A stretch of 64,000 bases of DNA from Chitinivibrionales bacterium (lineage in GTDB: Bacteria > Fibrobacterota > Chitinivibrionia > Chitinivibrionales > FEN-1185). The stretch is taken from assembly GCA_035516255.1 (NCBI GenBank), contig DATJAL010000031.1, positions 124,001-188,000 of the forward strand, given 5' to 3'. The position numbers were made by a program, and so were the translations under genes. Below, piece after piece: positions 16,857-27,251 of the stretch (position 1 is its first letter; every line of letters begins with the position of its first letter). Under the pieces are notes generated by a model, which saw only the letters and a program-made list of their open reading frames with translations, was not told where the DNA came from and did not search any database.

Positions 16857-17016
16857 TCTATCAATCAGGCCGGAATTGTGCCGGAACTAATCGAATTGCA
16901 ACGAAGATGGATTGATTCTGCAGCACAAATTTGTAGGAACCAAAAAGTAATAATTCGAAATTGTACCGATGCGATGGTGAAAATTTTTACGGAAGGAAAA
17001 CAAGCGGCGGCGGCCT

Positions 17017-18567
17017 CTATCGCTTAAATCTCCCGTAATCAATCTTGTATTTGCAGATTTTATACTGGATGATTCGTTTCGTGGTGCCCAGTGTCTTTGC
17101 GGCTTCCGTCTGGTTGCCGCGCGAGTCCTTGAGTGCGTCGGTGATGAGCTCACGCTCGTACGCCGAGACAAGATCTTCAAAGGAGTTTGAACGGTTTGCG
17201 GCGGACAGGTCCTTGAGCTGCAGGGTGGGCGGCAGGTCATGGCCGTTTATTGTGTCGCCGGTGGCGACCAGCACGGCGCGCTCCATCACGTTCTCGAGTT
17301 CGCGCACGTTGCCCGGCCAGTGGTAGGCCGACAGCATGTCGATGGCGGGCGTGGAAATGCGTACGATGGCCTTGTTGTGCTGCTTGGCGTATTTTTTAAC
17401 GAAATAATCGGCGAGCAGGAGGATGTCGGCGCCCCGATGATGGAGCGATGGCAGCGCAACGGTGAAGACGTTGATGCGATAATACAGATCCTCACGGAAC
17501 CTGCCTTCCGCGACGTTCTTTTCCAAATCGCGGTTGGTGGCGCATATGAGCCTGACGTTCACCCGTATGAGCGCGGTGCCGCCCACGCGCTGGAATTCCT
17601 TTTCCTGGATCACGCGCAGCAGGCGCCCCTGGGCCGACGGCGACATTTCTCCTATTTCGTCAAGAAACAACGTGCCGTTGTTTGCGGATTCAAATTTGCC
17701 GATGCGGCGGTCGGTCGCGCCGGTAAACGACCCTTTTTCATGGCCGTACAGCTCGCTTTCCAGAAGCGACTCCGGAAGCGCGGCGCAGTTGACCGCGACA
17801 AACGGCCCGTCCTTGAACATGCTTTTCTGGTGGATGGCCCTCGCCACGAGTTCCTTGCCCGTGCCGGTCTCCCCGCGGATGAGCACGGTGGTGGGTGAGG
17901 AGGCCACCTGGCCGATCTGCCGGAACACCTCGCGCATCAGGCTCGAGTTGCCGACCATCTCGTCGGGCTTTCCCATTTCCTCGAGGGTCTTGCGGAGGTC
18001 GAGGTTCTCCTTTTCCAGCGCCGTGATGCGCGCCTGCTGCGAACGCCGCTCCTTGACAACCTGCGAAATGAGGTCGGCGATCGCCTCAAGGAACCGCAGG
18101 TCCTCCTCCAGGTTCTGCGCGGCGCCGTTGGTCACACGGTCAACCGAGAGCGCCCCGATCACGGCATCACCGGATTTGATCGGCACGCAGAGGAACGCGA
18201 TATTGGAATGCGCCAGATGGGAACGCGCGCCGGTTTTATTGAGGAATTCCGGCTCGTCCTGGAGCTTCGGGACAAGAATCGACTTTCCGGTTGCCACGAC
18301 CTTTCCGGTGATGCCCTCGCCGAGCCGGTAACGTGCTTTTTTCGTGTTTTCCGGGATTCCCCGCGCGATGTCGACGTTGAGCTCCGAACCGTCGGCGTTG
18401 AGGATGGAAATCATGCCGCGGTTCATGCCGGCGTGGATCTCCAGTATCTCGAGGATTTCAGAGAGGATTTTCTCCAGGTCGCTGCCGGCCGCCATTGCCC
18501 TGGCGATGTTGTAGAGCACCGAAAGGCCGTTGAAGCTGATGTTTGTTTTTAATTCGGAAATGATCAT
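17017..18567 (-). CDS. NifA-like sigma-54-dependent transcriptional activator
   Basis: A 516-residue bacterial enhancer-binding protein. An N-terminal GAF domain (about 20-170) is followed by a coiled linker, then an AAA+ domain with Walker A GETGTGKE (232-239), the sigma-54 contact loop GSFTGA (279-284), Walker [10 protein letters not shown] (298-306) and [11 protein letters not shown]. The C-terminal Fis-type helix-turn-helix contains [19 protein letters not shown] (484-502). Architecture and HTH resemble NifA, but no nitrogenase genes are seen, so control of ammonium assimilation is more likely. It lies 83 bases downstream of glnN on the same strand and is probably co-transcribed with it. 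It is the only such activator in a window carrying five sigma-54-type promoters. Confidence 0.93.
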   Translation of the reverse strand: MIISELKTNISFNGLSVLYNIARAMAAGSDLEKILSEILEILEIHAGMNRGMISILNADGSELNVDIARGIPENTKKARYRLGEGITGKVVATGKSILVPKLQDEPEFLNKTGARSHLAHSNIAFLCVPIKSGDAVIGALSVDRVTNGAAQNLEEDLRFLEAIADLISQVVKERRSQQARITALEKENLDLRKTLEEMGKPDEMVGNSSLMREVFRQIGQVASSPTTVLIRGETGTGKELVARAIHQKSMFKDGPFVAVNCAALPESLLESELYGHEKGSFTGATDRRIGKFESANNGTLFLDEIGEMSPSAQGRLLRVIQEKEFQRVGGTALIRVNVRLICATNRDLEKNVAEGRFREDLYYRINVFTVALPSLHHRGADILLLADYFVKKYAKQHNKAIVRISTPAIDMLSAYHWPGNVRELENVMERAVLVATGDTINGHDLPPTLQLKDLSAANRSNSFEDLVSAYERELITDALKDSRGNQTEAAKTLGTTKRIIQYKICKYKIDYGRFKR

Positions 18568-18650
18568 GAATATTTCCCTATTTGCACGGTATTTGATCCT
18601 TTCTGATCATTATGCATGACGGCGCCGGCGGCATCCCCCGCGCCCTGCCT

Positions 18651-20855
18651 CTACGATATGAACAGCATCTCCCGGTATTTCGGCAGCAGCCACATGTCGT
18701 CGGGCATCATGGTTTCCAGTTCGTCAACATGCTTTCTGATATGCTCCATCTGCGGCTTGAGCTCCTTGAAAAACAGTTCGGTTTTCTTTTCAGGATCAAG
18801 GTCGTGCCCGTGTTTCAAAATGCCGTGCATCTCCTTGATGTTTTTCCGGATGAAAAAGATGTCCGCGCTCAACTGCGCCAGCATGTCTTTCCGGTCGTCC
18901 ACCACGCCGCTGGGCAATGAAATGGTTTTTTCATCGCTCCTGAAATCGGCGAAACTTTCAAGCGTCTTGAGGCTTTCGCCGACCTTGTGCTCGAATTCCA
19001 GCGCCTTGGGGATGATCATGCTGTTCACCATTTCAGCGAGCGCTTTCGCTTCGATGATGAGGACCTTCTCGTATATGTCCAGCCAAATGTTGTAGCGGGC
19101 GTTAAGCTCGACGGGAGTGAATACCGCGTGCTTTTCAAACAGCTTGAGCGTATCCGGCCTGATGAACGCTTTAAGCGCCTCCGGCGATGACGCCACGTTC
19201 GGGAGTTTCCGTTTTGCGGCCTCTTTCACCCATTCGTCGCTGTAATTGTTGCCCTCAAACAGGATCGGCCTGCTTTCCCGTATTGTTTCTGAAAGAACTG
19301 CCATCACCGCGCTGTCGAAATCGTTGCCCTTTGCCGCCGACCTGATTTTCGCCGTAACCTGAGTGAGCGATTCGGCCACGATCGTGTTGATCACCGTGAC
19401 GGAGGTCGCGATGTTCATGGAGCTTCCCACGGCGCGAAATTCGAACTTCGAACCGGTGAAGGCGAACGTGGAGGTCCGGTTGCGGTCGCTGGTGTCTCTC
19501 ATGAATTTGGGCAACAGGTGCACGCCCATGTCCACGATGTCCTGTTTGGTAACCTTTTTTAATTTGCCGCTTTCGATTTGTTCCATGATTTTTGCGAGCT
19601 GTTTTCCCAAGTAAATCGAAACGATCGCCGGCGGCGCCTCGTTGGCGCCCAGACGGTGCTCGTTTCCGGCCGTCGCGACCGCCGCCCGCAGCAGGTCGGC
19701 ATGTTTGTACACCGCGCTTATGACGGAGACCAGCACGGTGAGAAAGAGGAGATTTTCTTCCGGCGTGTCGCCCGGGTTGAGCAGGTTGGTACCGCGGTCG
19801 TCGGCAAGCGACCAATTGAGGTGCTTCCCGCTTCCGTTGATGCCCGCGAACGGTTTTTCGTGGAGCAGGCACACCAGTCCGTAGCGCCGGGCTACTTTAT
19901 TCATGAGATGCATGAGCAGGATATTGTGGTCCACGGCGATGTTCGATTTTTCAAAAATCGGTGCCAGCTCGTATTGATGCGGCGCCACCTCATTGTGCCG
20001 GGTGCACACCGGGATGCCCAGTTTGTAGGCTTCCTCGGTAAGGTCGTTCATATAATTGAGCATGCGCTCTTTTATCGAGCCCAGGTACTGGTCCTCAAGC
20101 TGCTGTCCCTTCGGCGAGGCAGCGCCGACGAGGGTCCGGCCGGTGAGCTGGAGATCCGGACGCAGTTTATAGTATCCATCGTCAATCAGGAAATATTCCT
20201 GTTCCGGCCCGCAGGTTGAATAGACGTTTTTCACATCGGCGTGTCCGAAGAGTTTCAAGGTCGCCAGGGCCGCATTGTTCAGGGCAAGATCGCTTTTCAG
20301 CAGGGGCAGTTTTTTATCGAGCGCCTCGCCGTTGTAGGAAATGAAAATTGAAGGAATGCAGAGCGTCCTTCCTCGGTCAACCTCCGCGATGAACGCGGGA
20401 GAGGAAGGGTCCCACGCCGTATATCCTCGCGCCTCAAAGGTGGCCCTTATTCCACCGGAGGGGAAGGATGATGCGTCCGGTTCGCCCTGGATAAGTTTGG
20501 AGCCGCTGAACTTCTCGATCACCTGGCCCACGCCGTTAATGGTAATGAAACTGTCGTGTTTCTCGGCGGTAAGGCCTGTCATGGGTTGGAACCAGTGCGT
20601 ATAAGCCGTTGCGCCCTTCGATATGGCCCATTCCTTCATGGCATTCGCAATTTCGTCGGCCTGCTCCGAACTTATAACCGCGCCTTCATCCTGCCATTTT
20701 TTATAGGCCTTATAGGTTTTTTCAGAAACCATTTTTTTCATGACAAGTTCGCCAAAGGTATTGATGCCGAAATATTCAGACACCTTGTTGAACTCTGTTT
20801 TTTTTGCAGCATGCGCGCAGCCGATCTCATGGGTAACGGAATATCTATTGCTCAT
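18651..20855 (-). CDS. glnN: Glutamine synthetase type III
   Basis: A 734-residue GSIII enzyme (usual family length about 700-730) that makes glutamine from glutamate, ammonia and ATP. GSIII signatures are visible: GGIRATFEARGYTAWDP, CTRHNEVAPHQYELAPIFE, FAGINGSGKHLNWSL and GNEHRLGANEAPPAI. The start is taken at the ATG at 20855, preceded by AAAGGCGG. An 11-residue longer frame begins at 20888 without a ribosome-binding site. It is transcribed divergently from gltB across an AT-rich control region with a near-consensus sigma-54 site. A GSI enzyme (glnA) is encoded 22 kb away in the same window, so the cell has two glutamine synthetases. Confidence 0.95.
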   Translation of the reverse strand: MSNRYSVTHEIGCAHAAKKTEFNKVSEYFGINTFGELVMKKMVSEKTYKAYKKWQDEGAVISSEQADEIANAMKEWAISKGATAYTHWFQPMTGLTAEKHDSFITINGVGQVIEKFSGSKLIQGEPDASSFPSGGIRATFEARGYTAWDPSSPAFIAEVDRGRTLCIPSIFISYNGEALDKKLPLLKSDLALNNAALATLKLFGHADVKNVYSTCGPEQEYFLIDDGYYKLRPDLQLTGRTLVGAASPKGQQLEDQYLGSIKERMLNYMNDLTEEAYKLGIPVCTRHNEVAPHQYELAPIFEKSNIAVDHNILLMHLMNKVARRYGLVCLLHEKPFAGINGSGKHLNWSLADDRGTNLLNPGDTPEENLLFLTVLVSVISAVYKHADLLRAAVATAGNEHRLGANEAPPAIVSIYLGKQLAKIMEQIESGKLKKVTKQDIVDMGVHLLPKFMRDTSDRNRTSTFAFTGSKFEFRAVGSSMNIATSVTVINTIVAESLTQVTAKIRSAAKGNDFDSAVMAVLSETIRESRPILFEGNNYSDEWVKEAAKRKLPNVASSPEALKAFIRPDTLKLFEKHAVFTPVELNARYNIWLDIYEKVLIIEAKALAEMVNSMIIPKALEFEHKVGESLKTLESFADFRSDEKTISLPSGVVDDRKDMLAQLSADIFFIRKNIKEMHGILKHGHDLDPEKKTELFFKELKPQMEHIRKHVDELETMMPDDMWLLPKYREMLFIS

Positions 20856-20927
20856 TTTACCGCCTTTTATATTGAAATGGTGAACCAAATATTTTTGTCA
20901 TCATGTAAGAAGATCTTTAATAAATGA

Positions 20928-20942
20928 TCAAAAAATATGCCA
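20928..20942 (-). promoter_or_regulatory. Probable sigma-54 promoter for glnN
   Basis: On the minus strand this reads TGGCATATTTTTTGA: a perfect -24 half (TGGCAT) and correct GG-N10-G spacing, but GA instead of GC at -12. The predicted start would be near 20916, about 60 bases before the glnN ATG. It is weaker than the other four sites, but its position makes it the best candidate. Confidence 0.55.
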
Positions 20943-21134
20943 TAAATGTATCATAGATTTAAAAACGTAAAAAAACGGCTTTATTAAACAAAGTGGGTTA
21001 TATTTTAACCAAGGGCATCAGTTATTTTTGATTAAAATAAACAAAAATGTTTTATTGATCAATTTAATATTCATTTTTGTATCATTAAATAAGATGTAAT
21101 GCTTGATATATTAACGAAAATGAACTTGAAATAG

Positions 21135-21149
21135 TGGCACACATATTGC
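21135..21149 (+). promoter_or_regulatory. Sigma-54 promoter for gltBD
   Basis: TGGCACACATATTGC matches the -24/-12 consensus with GG-N10-GC. Transcription would begin near 21161, about 50 bases before the first gltB ATG. It is the plus-strand promoter of the divergent glnN/gltB control region. Confidence 0.9.
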
Positions 21150-21211
21150 AGAACAAATATGTATCAATGACAAAATATTAAAAGAAATCCAATCGAAATC
21201 AAATTATAAAA

Positions 21212-24200
21212 ATGCAAAAAGAGACTATCATGCGGCACTTCGGCCTCTATAATCCCCAAAACGAACATGGCAGCTGCGGCGTCGGATTTGTTGCCAATGT
21301 GGACGGCAAGCGCTCGCACCAGATCGTGGCCGATGGAATTACGGTGTTAAAAAATCTCGTTCACCGTGGGGCGCTTGGCGGCGACGGCAAGACCGGCGAT
21401 GGCGCCGGGCTCTTGATTCAAGTGCCGCATGAGCTTTTTAAGGCCGAATTGGAAAAAGAGGGCCTCGGACAACTCCCGGCAGAAGGAAGCTATGGCATAG
21501 GAATGCTCTTTCTGCCGCATGATGCGGAGGCGCTGAGGGCAGTAAGAGATCTTGTTGAACTGACGATCACGGCTGAAGGCGGGAGGTTGATCGGCTGGCG
21601 CGACGTTCCGGTGCGCCCGGAAAGTCTCGGAGAGATCGCCAGGTCGTCGATGCCGCGTATCAGGCAGGTATTCGCAGAATTCGGCGGGATCGGCGGAGAT
21701 GAACTTGAAAGAAAACTGTATGCCGTGCGCCGCTCGATGGAAAAAGCCGCAAGGGAAAAGAATTTCTCAAACGAGGACTTTTATGTGGTGTCGTTCTCCG
21801 GCAGGACCGTGACCTACAAGGGGATGCTGGTCGGGCCGCAATTCGAGGATTTTTATTCGGACCTCGGCAGGATGGAATGCGCGAGCGCAATCGCGCTCAT
21901 CCACCAGCGCTATTCCACCAACACGTTCCCGTCGTGGCCGCTGGCTCAGCCGTTCCGCGCAATCGCGCACAACGGCGAAATCAACACCCTGCGCGGCAAC
22001 ATCAACAAGATGAGGGCGCGCGAGGCCACGCTCTCGCCGGTCGTCGGAGACCTTGACATAAAGAAACTGCTGCCCGTCATCGATGCGCGGCTCTCCGACT
22101 CGGCGATTTTCGACAACGTGTTCGAGCTTCTCACGCGCGGCGGCCGCTCCATGGAGCACGCAATGATGATGATGATGCCCGAGGCGTTTGGCCCGCGCTA
22201 CCACATCAGCGAGGACAAACGCGCGTTCTACGAATACCACGCGGCGATCATGGAACCGTGGGACGGCCCGGCCGCCATCGCATTTACCGACGGCGAAAAG
22301 GCGGGCATGTCGCTCGACCGGAACGGTCTGCGCCCCGTGCGCTTCGTGATCACCAAGAGCGGAAAAGTGGTGGTGGCATCGGAGGTCGGCGTGCTCGACA
22401 TAGAACCCGACGACGTGCAGCAAAAGGGAAGGCTCGGGCCCGGAAAAATGTTCGTCGTTGACACGAGGCTGCACCGCATTGTTTTTGACAATGAAATCAA
22501 GGCGTCGGTATCGCGGCGGAAACCCTACCGCCGCTGGCTCGACGCAAACCGAATCGAGTTGCGGGGCCTGTTCCAGGCGCCCGGCCCGGTTACCGTCGAA
22601 CAGCAGTCGCTCCTCACCAGACAAAAAGTGTGGGGGTACACGCTCGAGGACCTCGCCATGATCATCGCTCCCATGGCGGAAAACGGCCAGGAGCCGGTGC
22701 TTTCCATGGGAAACGACGCCGCGCTTGCCGTGCTTTCGCAGCGGCCGCAGCTTTTATACAATTATTTCAAACAGCTTTTTGCGCAGGTGACCAATCCAGC
22801 CATCGATCCCTACCGGGAAAACCAGGTGATGTCGCTCATGGGATTCATGGGAAGGGAAGGAAACCTTCTCGACGAGACGCCCCTCCACTGCCGCCAGCTC
22901 AAACTGCCGCACCCGATATTGACAAACGAGGACATGGACCGGCTGCGCAGCGTGGACCAGGACGGGTTTACCGCCGCCACGATCCCGATGTTCTTTTCCC
23001 GGGGAGCCGGCGCCCGGGAGTGCGCCGCAGCCCTTGATGCCATGGGCGGGGAGGCGGTGCGGCTTGTTGACAAGGGAAATGCGCTGCTCATCTTGAGCGA
23101 CCGCGGCGTCACCGACTCGCGCGTGCCGGTGCCGGCCCTGCTTGCGGTGTCGGCGGTGCACCACCATCTCGTGGCCGCTGGCAAGCGCCAGCTCACCGGC
23201 GTGATCGTGGAGACCGGCGAGGCCCGCGACGTCATGCATTTCGCGACCCTCATCGGGTTCGGCGCGTCGGCCGTTAACCCGTATCTGGCGTTCGAGACCG
23301 TTGCCGATCTGTCAAGGACCGGCATGTTGTCGCGGGAATTGAAGCCGGAAACGGCGATTGACAATTACATCACCGCGGTGAAAAAAGGCCTGCTCAAGAT
23401 CATGTCGAAGATGGGCGTATCCACCATCCGCAGCTACAAGGGCGCGCAGCTGTTCGAGGCCGTCGGGCTCAACCGGGAATTCATCGACCGCTATTTTCCC
23501 AATACGCCCTCGCGTATCGGCGGTGTCGGGCTCGACGTGGTCGCGGCCGAGGCCATGAGCCGGCACGCCGCCGCTTTCAATGCAAAAAGCGGCGAATCGC
23601 TCGCGTCCGGCGGTGATATCCACTACAGAAAAGACGGGGAAAAACATCTTTTCACGCCCGAGGCTATCGCGCTTCTACAGCAGGCGGTGCGTAAAAATGA
23701 CTACGGGCTGTACCGCCACTACGCGGCCGCGATCAACAACACGGCAACGAACCTTTGCACCTTGCGGGGACTGTTTACCTTTAAAGAACGGACGCCGGTA
23801 CCGCTTGATGAAGTGGAGGCGGAGGAAAAAATCATCAAACGGTTCGTGACCTCGGCGATGTCGTTCGGCTCCATAAGCAAGGAGGCGCATGAGGCCATGG
23901 CCGTTGCCATGAACCGCCTGGGAGCAGCGAGCAATTCAGGCGAGGGCGGGGAAGACGAAGACCGCTTCCGTCCCCTTGACAACGGCGATTCGCTCAACAG
24001 CGCGGTCAAACAGGTCGCCTCGGCGCGGTTCGGGGTGACAAGCAGCTATCTGGTGAATTCCCGCGAATTGCAGATCAAGATCGCCCAAGGCGCAAAACCG
24101 GGCGAAGGCGGCCAGTTGCCGGGACACAAGGTGAACGCCGAGATCGCCAAAGTACGCTACGCAACGCCGGGGGTCGCGCTGATTTCGCCGCCGCCGCATC

Positions 24201-25759
24201 ATGACATCTATTCGATAGAGGACCTGAGCCAGCTTATTTTCGACCTTAAAAACGCCAACCCGCAGGCGCGCATTTCGGTGAAGCTCGTCGCCGAGGCCGG
24301 CGTGGGCACTATCGCGGCGGGAGTCGCAAAAGGCAAGGCCGACATGGTGCTCATCAGCGGGCATGACGGCGGCACCGGCGCATCTCCGCTTTCGTCAATC
24401 AAATACACGGGGGCCCCCTGGGAAATCGGGCTTGCCGAGACCCAGCAGACCCTGCTGCTCAACCGGCTCCGCGATCGCATACGCGTCCAGGTCGACGGGC
24501 AGCTGCGCACCGGGAGGGACGTGGTGATCGGCGCGCTGCTCGGCGCGGAAGAATTCGGTTTCGCCACCGTGGCACTGGTGACGCTTGGGTGCGTCATGAT
24601 GCGCAAATGCCACCAGAACACCTGCCCGGTGGGTGTTGCCACGCAGGACCCTGAGCTGAGAAAACGTTTTACGGGAAAGCCCGAGCATGTCATGAACTTC
24701 ATGCGGTTCGTGGCGCGCGACACGCGGGAGCTCATGGCGCGGCTCGGGTTCCGCACCATTGACGAAATGGTGGGCCGCGCCGACGTGCTCGATAGCGACG
24801 CCGCAATAGGGCATTACAAAACCAAAGGTCTCGATTTTTCCGCCGTGTTTGCGGTGCCGGTGCTCCCGGCGGGAACCGCGCTGCGTTGCACCGGTCCGCA
24901 GCGGCACGATTTCTCCCATTGCCTCGACCTCGAACTCATCGAACAGTCGAAGAAAGCGCTTGACGAAAGGCAACAACTCAACCTTTACGCCTCCATACGC
25001 AACTACAACCGCGCCGTGGGCGCCATGCTCAGCGGCGAAGTGTCGAAGCGGTACGGCTCGCGCGGCCTCCCCGCCGACACCATCCGGTGCAAATTCACGG
25101 GCTCCGCGGGCCAGAGCTTCGGCGCGTTCTGCGCGCCGGGCATCACCTTCGAGCTTGAAGGCGACGCCAACGATTATTTCGGCAAGGGCCTTTCGGGCGG
25201 GAAACTCATCGTGTATCCGCCCAAGGGTTCGACGTTCAGGTCGCACAACAACATCATTACCGGAAACGTGAACCTGTTCGGAGCGACCGGCGGCGATGCC
25301 TTCATTAACGGCATGGCGGGCGAACGTTTCGCCGTGCGCAACAGCGGCGCCACCGCGGTGGTGGAAGGCGTGGGCGACCACGGCTGCGAATACATGACCG
25401 GCGGCGTGGTGGTCATCATCGGGCGAACCGGCATCAATTTCGCCGCGGGCATGAGCGGGGGGGTTGCCTTCGTACTCGACGACACGCAGTTGTTCGACAC
25501 GCGGTGCAATCTAGAAACCGTGGACATCGAGCCCGTCGCGGATCCGGCCGATCGTGAATTGCTGCATTCCCTCATTGAAAAGCATGTCGCTTACACCGGC
25601 AGCGAATACGCGGCGCGCATCCTGCGAGACTGGACCGAGATGCTGCCGCAGTTCGTGAAAGTAATGCCTGTTGATTACCGGCGCGCGCTCGAGCGCCTGC
25701 GGCGTGAAGAATCGAAGGAGACCGAAACGGTCTCGGTGACCGAGGAGGTTTTTCGCTGA
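21212..25759 (+). CDS. gltB: Glutamate synthase large subunit (GOGAT alpha)
   Basis: A 1515-residue GltB. The class II glutamine amidotransferase domain begins after a short propeptide with the nucleophile Cys in NEHGSCGVGFVANVDG. A central domain and an FMN-binding TIM barrel follow (ISVKLVAEAGVGTIAAGVAK, SGHDGGTGASPLSS). The 3Fe-4S cysteines are in CVMMRKCHQNTCPVG, and a C-terminal beta-helix contains GGVVVIIGRTGINFAAGMSGG. It transfers the glutamine amide to 2-oxoglutarate using electrons from GltD. ATG codons at 21212 and 21230 are both possible and neither has a strong ribosome-binding site; the Cys is exposed by processing either way. It overlaps gltD by one base. Confidence 0.97.
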   Translation: MQKETIMRHFGLYNPQNEHGSCGVGFVANVDGKRSHQIVADGITVLKNLVHRGALGGDGKTGDGAGLLIQVPHELFKAELEKEGLGQLPAEGSYGIGMLFLPHDAEALRAVRDLVELTITAEGGRLIGWRDVPVRPESLGEIARSSMPRIRQVFAEFGGIGGDELERKLYAVRRSMEKAAREKNFSNEDFYVVSFSGRTVTYKGMLVGPQFEDFYSDLGRMECASAIALIHQRYSTNTFPSWPLAQPFRAIAHNGEINTLRGNINKMRAREATLSPVVGDLDIKKLLPVIDARLSDSAIFDNVFELLTRGGRSMEHAMMMMMPEAFGPRYHISEDKRAFYEYHAAIMEPWDGPAAIAFTDGEKAGMSLDRNGLRPVRFVITKSGKVVVASEVGVLDIEPDDVQQKGRLGPGKMFVVDTRLHRIVFDNEIKASVSRRKPYRRWLDANRIELRGLFQAPGPVTVEQQSLLTRQKVWGYTLEDLAMIIAPMAENGQEPVLSMGNDAALAVLSQRPQLLYNYFKQLFAQVTNPAIDPYRENQVMSLMGFMGREGNLLDETPLHCRQLKLPHPILTNEDMDRLRSVDQDGFTAATIPMFFSRGAGARECAAALDAMGGEAVRLVDKGNALLILSDRGVTDSRVPVPALLAVSAVHHHLVAAGKRQLTGVIVETGEARDVMHFATLIGFGASAVNPYLAFETVADLSRTGMLSRELKPETAIDNYITAVKKGLLKIMSKMGVSTIRSYKGAQLFEAVGLNREFIDRYFPNTPSRIGGVGLDVVAAEAMSRHAAAFNAKSGESLASGGDIHYRKDGEKHLFTPEAIALLQQAVRKNDYGLYRHYAAAINNTATNLCTLRGLFTFKERTPVPLDEVEAEEKIIKRFVTSAMSFGSISKEAHEAMAVAMNRLGAASNSGEGGEDEDRFRPLDNGDSLNSAVKQVASARFGVTSSYLVNSRELQIKIAQGAKPGEGGQLPGHKVNAEIAKVRYATPGVALISPPPHHDIYSIEDLSQLIFDLKNANPQARISVKLVAEAGVGTIAAGVAKGKADMVLISGHDGGTGASPLSSIKYTGAPWEIGLAETQQTLLLNRLRDRIRVQVDGQLRTGRDVVIGALLGAEEFGFATVALVTLGCVMMRKCHQNTCPVGVATQDPELRKRFTGKPEHVMNFMRFVARDTRELMARLGFRTIDEMVGRADVLDSDAAIGHYKTKGLDFSAVFAVPVLPAGTALRCTGPQRHDFSHCLDLELIEQSKKALDERQQLNLYASIRNYNRAVGAMLSGEVSKRYGSRGLPADTIRCKFTGSAGQSFGAFCAPGITFELEGDANDYFGKGLSGGKLIVYPPKGSTFRSHNNIITGNVNLFGATGGDAFINGMAGERFAVRNSGATAVVEGVGDHGCEYMTGGVVVIIGRTGINFAAGMSGGVAFVLDDTQLFDTRCNLETVDIEPVADPADRELLHSLIEKHVAYTGSEYAARILRDWTEMLPQFVKVMPVDYRRALERLRREESKETETVSVTEEVFR

Positions 25760-27183
25760 TGGGAAAGCTCACGGGATTTCTTGAATATCAACGGAAGAAT
25801 TACGGCTACCGGCCGGTGGCGGAGCGCGTGAACGATTACCGCGAGCAGGTCGTGCCCCTTACGGCGGAAGAACTTTCGCGCCAGGGCGCGCGCTGCATGG
25901 ACTGCGGCATTCCCTTTTGTCATGCCATGGGGTGCCCGCTGTTCAACCTGATCCCCGAATGGAACGACCTCGTTTACAAAAACAAGTGGCGCGAGGCGTA
26001 CGAGCGGCTGTCGCTCACCAACAATTTCCCTGAGGTCACCGGGCGGATATGCCCGGCGCCGTGCGAGACCTCGTGCACGCTCTCCATCAACGACGCCCCC
26101 GTGACCATCAAGCAGATCGAGCTGGCGATCATCGAGCGCGCCTACAGCGAGGGATGGGTGGTGCCCCGGCCGCCCGATTTTGAAACGGGAAAAAAGGTGG
26201 CCGTGATCGGCTCCGGGCCGGCCGGGCTTGCCGCGGCCCAGCAGCTTCGCCGCCTGGGCCACCGCGTCACGGTGTTTGAAAAGACCGAACACATCGGCGG
26301 CATCATGCGCTACGGCATCCCGGATTTCAAGCTCGAGAAACAGGTGCTTGACAGAAGGCTTGAGCAGCTGCGCGCCGAAGGAGTCGAGTTCGAAACCGGC
26401 GTGGTGATCGGCGAGGACCTGTCGGTGCGGTACCTGCGGCGCACCTACGACGCGATCCTGCTTGCCCTTGGCGCGGGCGAACCGCGCGACCTGCAGGTGC
26501 CGGGCCGTGGGCTCGAAGGCATTCACCACGCAATGGAATACCTTACGCTTTCCAATTCGTTTCGGGCGGGTGAAATTCCGGAGCAGCAACTCATTTCCGC
26601 CAGGAATAAAACCGTGCTGGTCATCGGCGGCGGCGACACGGGCAGCGACTGCGTGGGGACCGCAATACGTCAGAAGGCGAAAAAGGTGTATCAGTTCGAG
26701 ATACTGCCCAAGCCCGAGCAATGGGACAACACCTTCAACCCCTCGTGGCCGGCATGGCCGCAAATATTGCGCACGTCAACGTCGCACGAGGAGGGCTGCG
26801 AGCGGCAATGGTCGGTGACCACCAAACAGTTTACCGGCAAAGATGGCCGCGTGCATCAGGCCTCCTGCGCCCGTGTGGAATGGAAGCCGGACCCGGCCTC
26901 GGGACAGATGAAAATGAGCGAGATCCCGGGCTCCGACTTCACGATCGACGCCGACCTCGTGCTGCTGTCCATGGGGTTCCTCCATGTCAAGCACAGCAGG
27001 CTGCTTGCGGGACTCGGCATCGGCTTTGACAACCGCGGAAACATCATGGCGGGCAGCAACCATGCGACAAACGTAAGCGGCGTTTTTTCCGCCGGCGATT
27101 CAAGCCTCGGCGCTTCGCTCGTGGTAAGGGCCCTGTATAACGGCCGGGAAGCGGCAAAATCGATTGATGCTTTTTTAAGTTGA
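25759..27183 (+). CDS. gltD: Glutamate synthase small subunit (GOGAT beta)
   Basis: A 474-residue NADPH-dependent flavoprotein that feeds electrons to GltB. Seen: N-terminal Fe-S cysteines (CMDCGIPFCHAMGCPLFN and GRICPAPCETSC), an FAD site KVAVIGSGPAGLAAAQQL, an NAD(P) site VLVIGGGDTGSDCVGTA and the C-terminal GVFSAGDSSLGASLVV. Start and stop overlap gltB (TGATG), so the two are translationally coupled. It is paralogous to nfnB in this window, but longer in the C-terminal domain and more typical of GltD. NADPH from NfnAB is a plausible supply. Confidence 0.96.
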   Translation: MGKLTGFLEYQRKNYGYRPVAERVNDYREQVVPLTAEELSRQGARCMDCGIPFCHAMGCPLFNLIPEWNDLVYKNKWREAYERLSLTNNFPEVTGRICPAPCETSCTLSINDAPVTIKQIELAIIERAYSEGWVVPRPPDFETGKKVAVIGSGPAGLAAAQQLRRLGHRVTVFEKTEHIGGIMRYGIPDFKLEKQVLDRRLEQLRAEGVEFETGVVIGEDLSVRYLRRTYDAILLALGAGEPRDLQVPGRGLEGIHHAMEYLTLSNSFRAGEIPEQQLISARNKTVLVIGGGDTGSDCVGTAIRQKAKKVYQFEILPKPEQWDNTFNPSWPAWPQILRTSTSHEEGCERQWSVTTKQFTGKDGRVHQASCARVEWKPDPASGQMKMSEIPGSDFTIDADLVLLSMGFLHVKHSRLLAGLGIGFDNRGNIMAGSNHATNVSGVFSAGDSSLGASLVVRALYNGREAAKSIDAFLS

Positions 27184-27251
27184 CTTGCATTGGTTATAAG
27201 CATTATTTTGAAACTGTTAAAAATGCATAAGAAATACAAAATATGGTGTGT

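Larger units (their letters stand above)
20856..21211. other. AT-rich divergent control region glnN/gltB
   Basis: This 356-base gap is much more AT-rich than its surroundings. Besides a sigma-54 site for each direction it holds three copies of TGTATCA(T/A) (20947-20954, 21078-21085, 21160-21167) and the palindrome ATTGATCAAT near 21055. The first two copies are 131 bases apart and flank the middle of the region; they are candidate binding sites for an activator, but no known consensus is claimed. Confidence 0.5.

Noticed and set aside
16806-17027. 73-codon plus-strand open frame
   Set aside because: It spans the amtB2 sigma-54 promoter and its upstream repeat, lacks a ribosome-binding site and reads unlike a protein.
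17017-18567. Naming the activator nifA with a nitrogen-fixation role
   Set aside because: The GAF-AAA+-HTH layout resembles NifA, but no nifHDK genes or NifA-type TGT-N10-ACA sites were found in the window; ammonium-assimilation control fits the context better.
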